A stretch of 64,000 nt of DNA. It comes from Prostheceraeus crozeri. Its lineage: Eukaryota; Platyhelminthes; Polycladida; Euryleptidae. The notes beneath the pieces are model-generated. The model did no database searches and was not told where the DNA came from. It saw only the letters and a list, made by a program, of their open reading frames with translations. The stretch lies in assembly GCA_907163375.1 (NCBI GenBank), contig CAJQUW010008706.1, forward strand, positions 124,001 through 188,000, in the 5' to 3' direction. The position numbers and the translations under genes were made by a program. Shown here piece after piece: positions 24,404 through 35,442 of this stretch. Each line of letters starts with the position of its first letter. Position 1 is the stretch's first letter.

Positions 24404-24622
24404 CCGGGTGTTTATAAAGTCACTACCCGATTTCATTTCATTTTTACCACGAAACCGAATATCGAATAGCCAAGTTTGCTAGTCACGTATTATGATGGAG
24501 ACCTAAAGTTTTATGGACAACAGTAATTATTAGACATTTTGTTATTTTTCATGACTTCTGAAGCGTAAATAGTAATGGTATGTATTCCCATCTCGATGTT
24601 ATGAAATTTCATTATTATTTAT
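24404..24622 (+). repeat. Left 219-bp terminal inverted repeat of the 24.4-kb mariner-like element
   Basis: Matches 25983-26201 in inverse orientation over its whole length by eye. The match stops abruptly at TTATTATTTAT. Confidence 0.9.
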
Positions 24623-24875
24623 GAGTTTTGAAGCGTCAAAAGTAATGTAATGAGTTAAAGGATTATCAGTTTTACTCCAATTGTTTTGTGCTGAATGAAT
24701 GAATGAACAATTTCATACAACTAGTGTAGAACACAATCGATCAACATTTAAAATCATAGATATCTGATATTTGAATTACTGTTTCTATTGACTACCTTCA
24801 ATTGATCGCGGTATCTGTCGAAAACTGTAACACTACGAGTCTGTTAGGCATATTGTCCAGTTTCTTGCTTGCATT

Positions 24876-25913
24876 ATGTTGACAGTTGAAGAGCGCATCA
24901 GAATTGTGATACTGATGGCAAAACTAGAGTCCGTTACGTCAGTTGAACGCCATTTGAAGAAAGAAGGGGTTCCTACTCACAAAAGCATGCGATCCATTTT
25001 CACTAAGTTTCTGGAAACTGGTTCAGTTTTGGACGCTCCTCGTTCCGGCAGACCTTCCATTGAAGAAGAGAAGGTCGGAGAAATCAGCAATATTTTCGAT
25101 GAAAATCCTTCCACATCACTTCGACAAGCCGCCGCCATAACACAAACTCCTGTCAGCACCTTACGGAAAACTCTGCGAGAACAGTTGGAAATGAAACCCT
25201 TCAAAATTTCTTTCTGTCACCAGCTCTTCGCTGACGACAAATCGGCGCGAGTGACTATGTGTAATGAATTTCAACATCGCATTGCTGCTACTGATCACAA
25301 CTTTATAACCAGACTTTGCTTTTCCGACAAGGCAACATTTCATATGTCTGGACGAGTAAGTAAACATACTTGTGTGGTATGGGGAACACAGAATAGTCAT
25401 GCAATTCAAGAAGTTCCCATAAAGTCTCCAGGAATCACAGTGTGGTGTGCAATGTTCTGCGATGAAATCATAGGTCCTTACTTCTTTGAATCGACAGTCA
25501 CTTCAAAAACATACAAAGCGATGCTTCAAGACTATTTCATTCCTCAACTAAAGAGGCGAAGAAAGTTTTCAACTACGATTTTCCAGCAAGACGGCGCCCC
25601 TCCGCATTGGTCCCTAGAAGTTCGTGCTCTTTTGAACAAGAATTTTCCCGGAAGATGGATCGGTAGGGATGGCCCATTCCGTTGGGCTCCTCGAAGTCCG
25701 GACTTGTCATCTCTGGACTTCTACCTCTGGGGCTTTCTCAAACATCGCGTGTACGGCAGGAGACCTACCTCTTTGAGACAACTTCGAACCTTCATCGAAG
25801 AAGAAGTTGCAGAGATCTCTCGGGACAACTTGTCTTCATCCTTTCAAAATTTTGAACGACGTCTTCAGCTGTGTCTACGTGAAGAAGGAGGTCATTTTGA
25901 GCAGTACCTATAG
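24876..25913 (+). CDS. Mariner-like transposase (IS630-Tc1-mariner superfamily, DD41D)
   Basis: 345 residues from ATG 24876, a normal full length. The N-terminal half (about 1-110) is a two-helix-turn-helix DNA-binding region (VEERIRIVILMAKLES..., then SGRPSIEEEKVGEI and TPVSTLRKTLREQL). The catalytic half has Asp in CFSDKATFHM, Asp in FQQDGAPPHW, and Asp in SPDLSSLDFYLWG, 41 residues after the second by my count. The end, NFERRLQLCLREEGGHFEQY, is typical of the group. It should excise and insert the element at TA. AATAAA at 25943-25948, about 30 bases after the stop, could serve as its polyadenylation signal. No stop, frameshift or missing catalytic residue is seen. Confidence 0.93.
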   Translation: MLTVEERIRIVILMAKLESVTSVERHLKKEGVPTHKSMRSIFTKFLETGSVLDAPRSGRPSIEEEKVGEISNIFDENPSTSLRQAAAITQTPVSTLRKTLREQLEMKPFKISFCHQLFADDKSARVTMCNEFQHRIAATDHNFITRLCFSDKATFHMSGRVSKHTCVVWGTQNSHAIQEVPIKSPGITVWCAMFCDEIIGPYFFESTVTSKTYKAMLQDYFIPQLKRRRKFSTTIFQQDGAPPHWSLEVRALLNKNFPGRWIGRDGPFRWAPRSPDLSSLDFYLWGFLKHRVYGRRPTSLRQLRTFIEEEVAEISRDNLSSSFQNFERRLQLCLREEGGHFEQYL

Positions 25914-25982
25914 ATTATTTTTATCTTATGATTAGCCTATGTAATAAATGACGTTTCAAGCATTTGTTTTTTACAGTTGGTT

Positions 25983-26201
25983 ATAAATAATAATGAAATT
26001 TCATAACATCGAGATGGGAATACATACCATTACTATTTACGCTTCAGAAGTCATGAAAAATAACAAAATGTCTAATAATTACTGTTGTCCATAAAACTTT
26101 AGGTCTCCATCATAATACGTGACTAGCAAACTTGGCTATTCGATATTCGGTTTCGTGGTAAAAATGAAATGAAATCGGGTAGTGACTTTATAAACACCCG
26201 G
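25983..26201 (-). repeat. Right 219-bp terminal inverted repeat of the 24.4-kb mariner-like element
   Basis: Inverse of 24404-24622; begins 69 bases after the transposase stop codon. Confidence 0.9.
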
Positions 26202-26203
26202 TA

Positions 26204-28439
26204 TATCTCGCATCAATCATCTCTTGATAAGAACATATCCTTTCTATAATTTCAGAGTTTTTCCTAGTCAAAATTTGTTCAAAAATTTGTTCAAAGCTCA
26301 AAAATTGTTCAGTACTTTCCTAGACTTTTAGACTTTGCCGTTGCATACAAAACTGCGTTTAAAATACTGTCGCAATCGAAAGTCAGTGCGAACTGCGAAG
26401 TGTAGGCAGAAAGGCAGTGCAAAAGATAGGTATATCATTAAATATTTTGAAATCGAACACTGTGTTGTACGTGAATCAAAGGGCGTCATTAATAATGGTG
26501 CATAAAGCTTGAATAATAATGCTTCAAGAGAGCTCCAAATTACTAAGAGTAAATAATTGCGCGATTTCTTGCAATATGCTAATTACATGTACATTAAAAT
26601 TGTTCCCTATTACATTATTTGTTTTCTCTTCTCTTATTTGTTGTTCTTCGTTTTCAATCTGTTCTCCTTAACTTTAAAGGGACATTATGTCCGGAAAATA
26701 TTGTACTTGTGTACTATATTATCTTGCACGTCTTACCAAAGTCATTTGAACTTGTTGACTTTGTTAATTGATAATCAAATCTTTGTCACAGTGGAAGAGC
26801 CTTTGAGATGCAAAGTTGATTTTCCGAAAATTTTAAATTCGTTTCGTCATAAATTCGTTTAGTGTCGAGTAAAGATAACTCGTCAAAACTGATATAGACG
26901 CGATCTACAAATCCGTAACGTATCCTTCAAATAAACTTGTAATGGATATGGAAATTAGGTACCGGGTATAGTAAGCCTAAACGATGTCAAAAGGAAAGGT
27001 GTGTGTGCATATAGCTAGAATTGCATTGAATCTCTTGAAATATACATGTATCAATATATCATCTACAGTTTAACTAATGATTGAATTACATGTACAATAT
27101 GTACACGTTACCATCGAAATCCAGTAGCTTTGTGGTCAAATGGGCCTATAGGCCTATTGAAATTGAAGAAGTACTTTTCTATTTATCGGTGTATTTGACA
27201 ATGAAATTTCATATATATTATGACTTTCTTGCATAATTATCTTGTATCACTAATTTCATCAACTTTGAATGTTTGCGCAATATATCCCTAAATGTGTAGC
27301 CTACAATGCTAACAAACGTTCATAATGTGCATCAAAAGTTATTCTTGTGATGATACAAATGTGCTATAATTATTGTATCAGCCTACTTCTTATATGGCAA
27401 GATATTAATTGCGATTGCCAAAAAAAGTTCAGTTTGAAGTGCATTGAGCAATTTTGTTATTTTTGACATTGTAAACATTATCATTGTCGGTATATTTGTT
27501 ATTTTTGTCATCAACAATCGCAACCACATTTTAAGTGGTAGCAATTCAAAAACTTGCTTCCTCCATCAGCATTTTCTTATAGCAAGATGCTTACAGAATG
27601 TTACAAAATCATCAGTGAACACGTCATTTACAATATATTTCATTCATACACAAATAGAGAAGGCTTTTGTCTCCACTTTTTAGCAATCAGTTAATAAGCT
27701 ACGTGTCAGAAAACTAGTCCATATAAAAAAGATTGCTGCGTCTATGATAATTTCAATACGACTCTCTTATCTATAACTAAGCCTCTACTTGTCGGTATTA
27801 CAAAGTATTCTGCAATTCAATGGAAGCCAATTCATCTTGATTTGACGTCGGACTTTGACAGTTCAGACATTATCAGACTTCAATCTCAAGGGTAAAGCTT
27901 TCCCACGACTAATGCCATGACATCATGCTATCTTCGAAAGTATTATTATTAATTGCTAATGAGTCAATGTAATAAAAGTGATGTTCGAATTTCAGATAAG
28001 TAGAGATCATGAAAAGAGATTATATTGATGTTGTGAGTATGATAAATTAATTGTGCACTTTGTTGACCAGTATCGTAAACTCATGGTTGATTTATTCGAG
28101 AAAGTTGTTTTGGTTCACATTGCTCAATTTCATAGCTTTTGTGTAAAAAAAGCAACCTACTTCCGCTGACACTATAAATATTGTACAGTCATTATATCGG
28201 CATAGTAATCGGATTCAAACTGTTTCTGCTTTTGAATGCACACATTATTTATTCAAAATAATTATACATTCTCCATAAATAACCTATAAATGAAAATCTG
28301 AATGAAATCTTCATAATTTTCAAATAGTTTGACAAAGAAGCCGACAGGTGGCTTCAGTACACAAAAAATCAATTTACAGAAAATTCATATTGATAAACAT
28401 TATCACCCTGCACGGTTTCATGCTGACCTACCTATAATA
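26204..28439. other. No gene seen
   Basis: AT-rich with short frames (for example 26557-26862, 27444-27683) that look like low-complexity hydrophobic sequence from T-rich DNA. A repeated GGCCTATAGGCCTA-like palindrome occurs near 27145. Confidence 0.4.
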
Positions 28440-28805
28440 CAGACATTCACCCATCTTGATCTGTCCAGTCGAACGGTTGTGGTTCAGCGTTGTCTCTTGC
28501 TGCAGTCGTGTATTGTGGTGTACAACTGCTTTTACTTCATCTTTTTTGGTGAAATTTATATCATACGGATCCGCTGGTATGTCGTCGCATCGTTCTCAAG
28601 TGCATTCTCGTGTGATACTTATCGCTATCGTCGTTATTCAGCGTCTGTGATCCATCGATTGTGATTCCTATTCCCTTTCTAGCTTCGTGCGTCTGTAAGC
28701 TCTTCTGGTCACGTGATCTCTGATATCATTTACCAGACTTTTCATGCACAAAGTTTGTGATCATCCGGAATAAGGCGATCTTTTGCCAACAAGCACACGT
28801 GAATC

Positions 28806-28858
28806 GTCGTGGTGCAGTGGTTATTGTGTTGGACTGCACTTCACAGAGTTCTAGGTTC
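28806..28858 (+). other. tRNA-like segment upstream of LINE ORF1
   Basis: Contains an A-box-like TGGTGCAGTGG (28810-28820) and tRNA-like continuation up to TTCTAGGTTC, where the B box is cut short. It may be the pol III-type promoter of a SINE captured at the 5' end of the LINE, or a SINE inserted there. Confidence 0.4.
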
Positions 28859-28947
28859 TTAGTTTTGCTATTTTCTTTATCATAACGAAGACAATGCCAT
28901 CCCCAAAAGTACTCATTCGAGAAACTCGATTATCGTCCCTATTCGTC

Positions 28948-29480
28948 TGGTATGTTTCAAGAATTAAAAGTATTGATTGAAAAATCGAAAACTGAGGTTA
29001 TTGACTCATTAAAGCAGGAAATTCGTGTCCTTTAAGACACAGTCAAGTCACTGACTGACAAAGTGCAATTTCTTGAGAATGCTAACAATGATCGAGATAT
29101 CGCTCTTCACCAATTTTCTGATACCTTTCCTGATGTGGTTATTACTGAAATTAATGAGAGGAAGTTCAGTGAGAACAATATAATTGTATTCGGTGCTGAT
29201 GAGAGTAGTAATGGCTCTCAAAATGTGAGGAAAAACTTCGACCTTTCCCTGCTTTCTCAAGTTTTTCAAGAGCTGAATGTTCATGACGAGATTAAAGTTC
29301 TCTAGCACAATCGTATTGGGACAGTCACAGTTGGTAAAGGACGGCCCATTCGTGTTACGTTAAGTGCTTTTTCAGAAAAACAGACTATATTGAAGAATGC
29401 CTCTAATTTGAAAAATTCAGATAGTTTTTCTCGTGTTTATATCAAGACACGTCCTTTCCTTTCCAGCAACAGCAGTGGAG
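28948..29480 (+). pseudogene. LINE ORF1 remnant with coiled coil
   Basis: Frame fragments read MFQELKVLIEKSKTEVIDSL, then, after a TAA at about 29032, DTVKSLTDKVQFLENAN and a stretch with INERKFSENNIIVFGADESS, then a TAG near 29302 and further in-frame sequence (GKGRPIRVTLSAFSEKQTIL). The heptad-rich start and the following RRM-like pattern match ORF1 proteins of CR1/L2-type LINEs, which coat the RNA. At least two stops break it. Confidence 0.6.
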
Positions 29481-29581
29481 AAAAATGTAACTGAACTTCA
29501 ACAAAGGCGCAGTGTGGGAGAAGATGTTTTCATTTTCAGAAATCGAGTTGTCCCAAGACAGTCGATACGGAATTTTCGCGG

Positions 29582-32236
29582 ATGATTTTAAACGGTCCTG
29601 TCAGCAATAATGCTATGAGTGATGACAGAGTGTTTTTTCCTTCAATTTTGATGTCCAGTGTCCGTTCCATTTTCAAAAAAATTGATGAGATATCGGCACT
29701 GATCTCAAACTGGGATCCTAACTTAGTCTGCATAACTGAGACTTGGTCAAATCCAAGCATCCCTGACTCCATTGTGTCTTTTTGTGGCTACGACATTTTT
29801 AGGGCTGATAGAGTTGAACGTGTTGGCGGAGGTGTTTGCATATATGCCTGTAAACAGATCAAAGTTAGGAGAGTTCACTTGTCAGATCACCCATTGTATT
29901 TCGAATCCCTATGGCTATTACTGCCGGCGTCTAACATCCTTTTGATTTGTGTATATATACCACCTCACGTCTCTGCTCAACTTCTATGTGATGTCAAACA
30001 TTTCATTGTTGAAAACGTTGAGCAAATTTTAAATTGTAACTTTGACTTTAATGTTATCATAACCGGAGACTTCAATCACATGTGCAGCGCAGATATTTCC
30101 ACTGACCTTGGTTTGACTAAAATTGTGACAGAACCGACTCGCGGCAATAATGTTCTGGACCGTGTTTTCGTGAGTGACGGCATTGAATCCACGTATTTTT
30201 GTACAGTCGGTCCACCTATTGGCCTTTCTGACCACAAAACGGTCTTTTGTCATTCATTACTAGAAAAAGTGTTAAGCAGAATCATCCAGTTTTTCGACCC
30301 TTGTATGATTTGTCATTTTCAAGCATTTGTAACCTTGTTGAATCTATATATCACGTGTAAGTTGGTCTGAGTTCTACTCGATGTTTTACTCTCTTGAAGA
30401 GAAATGTCGCATTTTTCATGAAATTGTCAATATTTGTTTGTATGAGAACATCCCTATTACATGTGTTGCAATGTCGAAAACTGACAAGCCGTGGATAACT
30501 CCATACATCAAGAACCTGATCAACCAACGCTGAATGGCCTATCGTAGACGTGATTTTCCATTATGCAATGCTTTAAAAGAAAAAGTCAAGACCGAAATAA
30601 CAAAGTCTAAATTCAAATGGGGTGCTAAGTCGAAGCAATCAGTTAAAGACATGTGGAATGTTACAAATTCAGTTTCAGGTAAATATTCAGGAATATGATG
30701 ACGGCCTAAGCAGTTTACTCGATAGCTACGGTTCAATCACCGCATCAGTTGAGGCTATCAATTTTGTTTTTGCATCGTCATTTGAGACTAACCATGGAAA
30801 CTTCCTTCCATCTCATGAAGAACATTGCCAACCAATGTGTACTTCTGCTTAAAGAGTGGAAGACGAACTCAGGAAGCTAAACCCCAGCAAGGCGTTTGGC
30901 TCTGATCTAGTTCCTACAAAGCTCTACAAATCCGCAACAACTGTACTTGCCTCCCCCTGTCCTACTTATTCAATGCTTGTCTCCAAATGAACTATTTTCC
31001 TCAATTTTGGAAGTATACCCATGTAGTCCCAGTTCCTAAAAAGAGCAAACCATCAATAAATGATCTGAGGCCAATCTCCCTCCTCCCAATACTGGGAAAG
31101 ATTTTTGAGAAAATTATTGCAGTGCGATATACAGTGCGCAATTTTGGCACGCAGCTGGCTTTTACCAACATGGTGCTTTTCCCGGCGCTTCAACTACAAC
31201 GGCCCTCATTTCTTTGCTTGACCATGTGACTCGCATGTTGGATTCTGACGATGTATCAGGTGTTCAGATATTGTATTACGATTCGGCAAAAGCCTTCGGT
31301 AAACTTGACCATGATGTTATTTTGAGTCGTCTTACTGAGAGTGATTTTCCACCAAATCTCATCACGCTGATGGTGTCTTACCTAACCGATCGTCAGCAGA
31401 GTGTCCGCTTAAATGGAGGTGTAAGCAGTCCCGTTAATGCGACGTCAGGTGTTTTTCAAGGTTCTGTACTCGCATCACTACTCTTTAACGCAACAACGGG
31501 CAATTTTTGTACTTTGACCTCTTCTGTGCCCTTTGTAAAATACGTTGACGACCTTACTATTATTGTCCCTGTTTATCACACTACAGACAATCTACATGTG
31601 CAAATTGAACACGAGAATTTTCTATCATGGGGTAGGAGAATGCATCTGACAGTGAACCATAAAAAGACAAAGTGTCTTATAATAAGGAAATCGCGCTCTT
31701 TTTTCCTGTAAACGTATCGGGTGTCGAAGTTGTTCATACTCACAAGATCTTGGGTGTTACTTGGTCACACGATTTGAAATGGGACAAACATTTTGAACTC
31801 GTAACCGCTACCTTCGCCCGTCGATTACATTGTCTCCGTATTTTGAAACATTTCTTGTCAAAAAGTGACCTCTTCTGCATGTGTGTACAATTGCCTCTTG
31901 AGATCTGTCTTAGAATACTGCTCACCCTTGTTTGTTAACATACCTACCTATTTGAAGAATCGCTTCAATAAGCTACAGGGTAGAGCACACCGGATCATTT
32001 GTGGTGTTGATGCAAGCTGCTCATGTATGGAGTCCTTGGACGAAAGGAGACTACAGCAATCTTTGAGACTTTTTGAAAAATGCTCAACCCCAACACATTG
32101 CCTCCACAACATTTTCCCGGGGAAAAGTCTACGCAGTGGACGCCTACTTTTTCCGATTTCAAAAAGCGCACGCAGATCCTCATCATTTATGGTACATATG
32201 ACATATCACAGTCTTGGGTTGATCGGTGCATCGTAA
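29582..32236 (+). pseudogene. LINE ORF2: AP-endonuclease and reverse transcriptase, broken
   Basis: The endonuclease is well kept: DPNLVCITETWSNPSIPDS, GGGVCIYACKQIKV, VIITGDFNHM, and GLSDHKTVFCHS (29582-30370). After a degraded linker the reverse transcriptase shows THVVPVPKKSKPSINDLRP, a degenerate KAFD motif (YYDSAKAFGKLDHDVIL), SGVFQGSVLASLLF in place of GVPQGSVLGPLLF, and YVDDLTIIV. The C-terminal part (31865-32236) has NRFNKLQGRAHRIICG, typical of CR1-like elements. At least five frame changes or stops separate the pieces. Confidence 0.82.
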
Positions 32237-32316
32237 AATATTTAACTTTTGAAAGTTCAAGTGATTGTACACACACTAACTTGTAAATGAATGATTTTCA
32301 TTGAAAAATATATAAT

Positions 32317-32339
32317 TTTCTTTCTTTCTTTCTTTCTTT
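32317..32339 (+). repeat. TTTC tandem tail of the LINE
   Basis: About six TTTC units directly after an AT-rich 3' untranslated region, the short tandem terminus used by many CR1-like LINEs. Confidence 0.8.
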
Positions 32340-33315
32340 GACATCCTATATTGCTTAGCAGGCTATTATGTGAGCTGATACTTATTAGCACGCTATTAAT
32401 CAACTCGCTCTTATTTGAAAGGCAAAACATTATTATTAAAAGTGAACCTAAAAAAGAAGTCAGTGTAGCATTTTACACCAATTTTACGGACCTAACAGTG
32501 GTGATCGATGTGGATAGCATATTATCAATCAGCCATCTGAAAGTGCGTCCTCCAATTGTTTTAAGAAGATTTTTGTGTAAAAATCAACAATTTTGATAAT
32601 GTAATTTCTATTGTATTCAATAATATTAAAATCAAGCGTGTAAATCGAAGCGCTGACAGGCAAATCATTTTTGAAGACTGCGTTAACTGTAATATCGTAT
32701 AGAGCATTTTGTTACTGCTATCGAGCTTTCCCACAGGAAGACGATAAGGAGACAAGACATAATGTGTTGATGGATTCAAACAGTGAAAAACGAAGATGGT
32801 AGAGACTACAGAGAAAATATCTCTGCTGTAACCTAGTATTGCTCCGCAAGTCAAGAGATTTGATTGAACTCCTGTGCAATGAGAGATTTTTAGGTATTTT
32901 CAATATATAATAAAGCCGCTTAATGTTATGAGCATTTAATGGTTCTTTCTTACTCTCCATTCATGACATCACCTCACTTCAGCAAAAATTACAGATAATG
33001 TTACAGATAATCAAACTTTACTAAGCATGAATAGTTTTAAAATGGATATGATAGTTGATAATTGTACATAATCGTTCATCAATGCTCACATCGTATGCGC
33101 ATAAAGTTACAGTTACTGCAACAGAAGGACTGTTACACCTGAATTACCAAAGCGATAAAAGAAATGATCTAAAACAATGTTTCAGACCTGCTTTTAAAAC
33201 AGGTTCATAGACTGTTGCTTTGAGTTATTTCACAGCTTATTTGACTGATGAGTATGATGAAGCAATTGATGAGTATGATAAGGCTGTTTGATAGACCTTG
33301 ATGATTTATTCACAG

Positions 33316-33439
33316 CAAGAGCAGATTAATGCAAGTAAGCCAGTTATCCCGTTGTCTGTCCAAAGCTTGTTATAAAGAAGGATGTGAAGATCTAGAATAT
33401 TTCCAAGAAATCGAATTGGTGCCGCTAAATGGTGGGACA
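33316..33439 (+). other. Candidate internal exon, unrecognised protein
   Basis: 124 bases between acceptor ttattcacag (ending 33315) and a consensus donor gtaagt (33440-33445). After one base there are 41 codons, including CLSKACYKEGCEDLEYFQEI, ending in phase 0. No known domain. The surrounding 32341-34439 holds no other supported gene. Confidence 0.3.
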
Positions 33440-34464
33440 GTAAGTTCAATTGCAGGTGAAAGCACGATAAGCTATGCGGTATTATATTTCCTGCATGATG
33501 TTGAGTTCTTGCACTGGTGCGAGGAACTGCAATGATTTCTCAATGCATTCAATAAGTAGATTATGCATGTAAGAACCACTTTTAAAATGCACTGATAAAA
33601 ATGCAAAGAACTGCAATATCAGGCTAGAAATGTTAGGATATCATGCACAGTGAGTTCCTCTTGTCTCGTAACTTGCGATATAAAAATCTTACGAATAACG
33701 CGTAATCCATATGACAGGCGCTCTAAACTATGCATTGAAACATCTTTTGAGGTTGCTGATTCAACAGGATGTTCGATTAAAAAGAGACAAAATGCAATGC
33801 TGGAATTATTGAAGTAGAAACAAACCAAGGAAGCATGATATTTTCTCGTTTTAAAACATTCCAGAAGTATGGTTTTCAAAACTTTGCTTGTGATCAGAGA
33901 GGTAATTGGTCCCGGAATTTAATTGGGTCTGACACGTGCCGCCAATTTCACATTCTTTTATACTGCATTGACACATGATCGAATTGTTTCGGCTTGTAAT
34001 CATGCCTTTCATAACGGATGCAAAAATTATTAGATTGCATTGAGTATTGTGACATGAACTTCCCTGACACAGACGCATAATCTTATCCCAAATGGTGATT
34101 ATCAATGGAAATAAAGACCAGTGCGTTCTGCACACAGCAAGTCATGAAGCACGATTTCTGCAGGATGGCATAATTTTGTCAGGGAAGTATGATGACATAA
34201 GGAAAGGGATACGACATCATTTTTCATAAGTTATTGATAACATGACAATTTCCTCGCCAATTGCGAGTCATACGGTATGCGGTTTGAAAAGTATTTCCAT
34301 TTTTCGAATTATTGGTGCAGGTACTTGCAAAATAAATAGAACCTACACTGTTCATGGAAGGTTGCACTTAGTTGGTGACTGTGTGTGTGTGAACTATTGA
34401 ATGCTCATATTCCTTAAATCTGAACAAGAAAATACATAATGAAAAACGTGAAGAACATGAATAT

Positions 34465-35442
34465 ATGATAATTAATTACAATAAAATTTGTTGTAATCTA
34501 GACGATTGTTTCCTAATTTGGAATCACAACTTGAACCAATTGGATCAATTTTACAATCTATTAAACAGTCTTAACCCCAACATAAAATTTACTATGGAAA
34601 CAAGTGATGCTGAAATTGCCTTCTTAGATATAAAAGTAATTAAAACGAACGACTGCATCTCAACAGACATATTTTATAAGCCAACAGATATCCATCAATA
34701 TTTACATTTTCATTCCTGTCACCCACACATACTAAACGAGCTATACCTTATAATTTAGCACGTCGCATTTGTGTAATTGTTAGCGATCCACAAGCAAGAC
34801 ATGAACGATTTCAAGAATTGAACTCTCTTTTAACTAAACAAAAGTATCCCAAAAAATTAATATTAAATGGAATTGACAAGGCTTTACAATTTGATCAATC
34901 TCAACTTTTAACTGAACAACAAAATTTAAATACCAACAATGACAATCAATCTCTTATTACTTTTGTCATGACAAATAATCCAAAAAATCCAAATATTTCC
35001 CCAACAATTCATTCTTTGAATTTAATGGTAAAAGAAGATGAACGAACTAAAGACATATTCCAAAACTTAAAATTCATTATAAGTAAACGACAACCAAAAA
35101 GTCTCACGAGAATTTTATGCAGTTTTAAACTAACAACAAACAAAATATATTCTGTAAAGAAATGTGAAGATCCTAGATCTGGAACTTGCAGTTATTTAAG
35201 GGAAGGATCTATGTATAATTTCAATGATAAGATTTTTACAATAAGACATGACATGTCATGCTCAACAAAAAATGTTATCTAGGTAATTGCATGCCACGGA
35301 TGCAACCAATATTACATTGGCGAGACTAAAAATACAATAAGGTGCAGAACAAGAATTCACAAACAACAGATAAACAACCCTAATTATAGACAGATAAGTG
35401 TAAGTGAACATTTAGATGTATGTGGACGAAAATCTCTTTCTA
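34465..35442 (+). pseudogene. Penelope-like reverse transcriptase C-terminus and GIY-YIG endonuclease
   Basis: Residues before the stop at 35280-35282 cover the reverse transcriptase thumb and the linker (SKRQPKSLTRILCSFKLTTN resembles the conserved RAPSLRN-type linker region). The GIY-YIG motif lies at about 35285-35420 with YYIGET, Arg and His in the expected order, and reads through to the target TA of the inserted transposon. The protein would cut the target and prime reverse transcription; this copy cannot act because its N-terminal half is missing. Confidence 0.8.

Larger units (their letters stand above)
24404..26201 (+). mobile_element. Mariner-like element (DD41D), looks intact
   Basis: 1798 bp between TA duplications (24402-24403 and 26202-26203). 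The ends are inverted repeats of 219 bp with no mismatch that I could find, starting CCGGGTGTTTATAAAGTCAC. Between them lies a single uninterrupted transposase gene. Within the left end a unit around TTCTGAAGCGTAAATAGTAATG is followed by a diverged direct copy about 70 bases further in (TTTTGAAGCGTCAAAAGTAATG), possibly paired transposase-binding sites. Perfect long ends plus an open gene indicate a recent insertion. Confidence 0.92.
28440..32340 (+). mobile_element. CR1-like LINE with ORF1 and ORF2, decayed
   Basis: A GC-richer leader (about 28440-28800), a tRNA-like segment, an ORF1 remnant, a complete run of ORF2 domains (endonuclease, reverse transcriptase, C-terminal region) and a TTTC tandem tail at 32317-32339 follow in order over about 3.9 kb. 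It is near full length but carries many stops and frameshifts, so it is an older insertion. The 5' border is a guess from composition. Confidence 0.8.

Noticed and set aside
28329-28664. Plus-strand open frames of 111 and 64 codons with ATG
   Set aside because: They overlap in two frames inside the LINE leader and show no motif.
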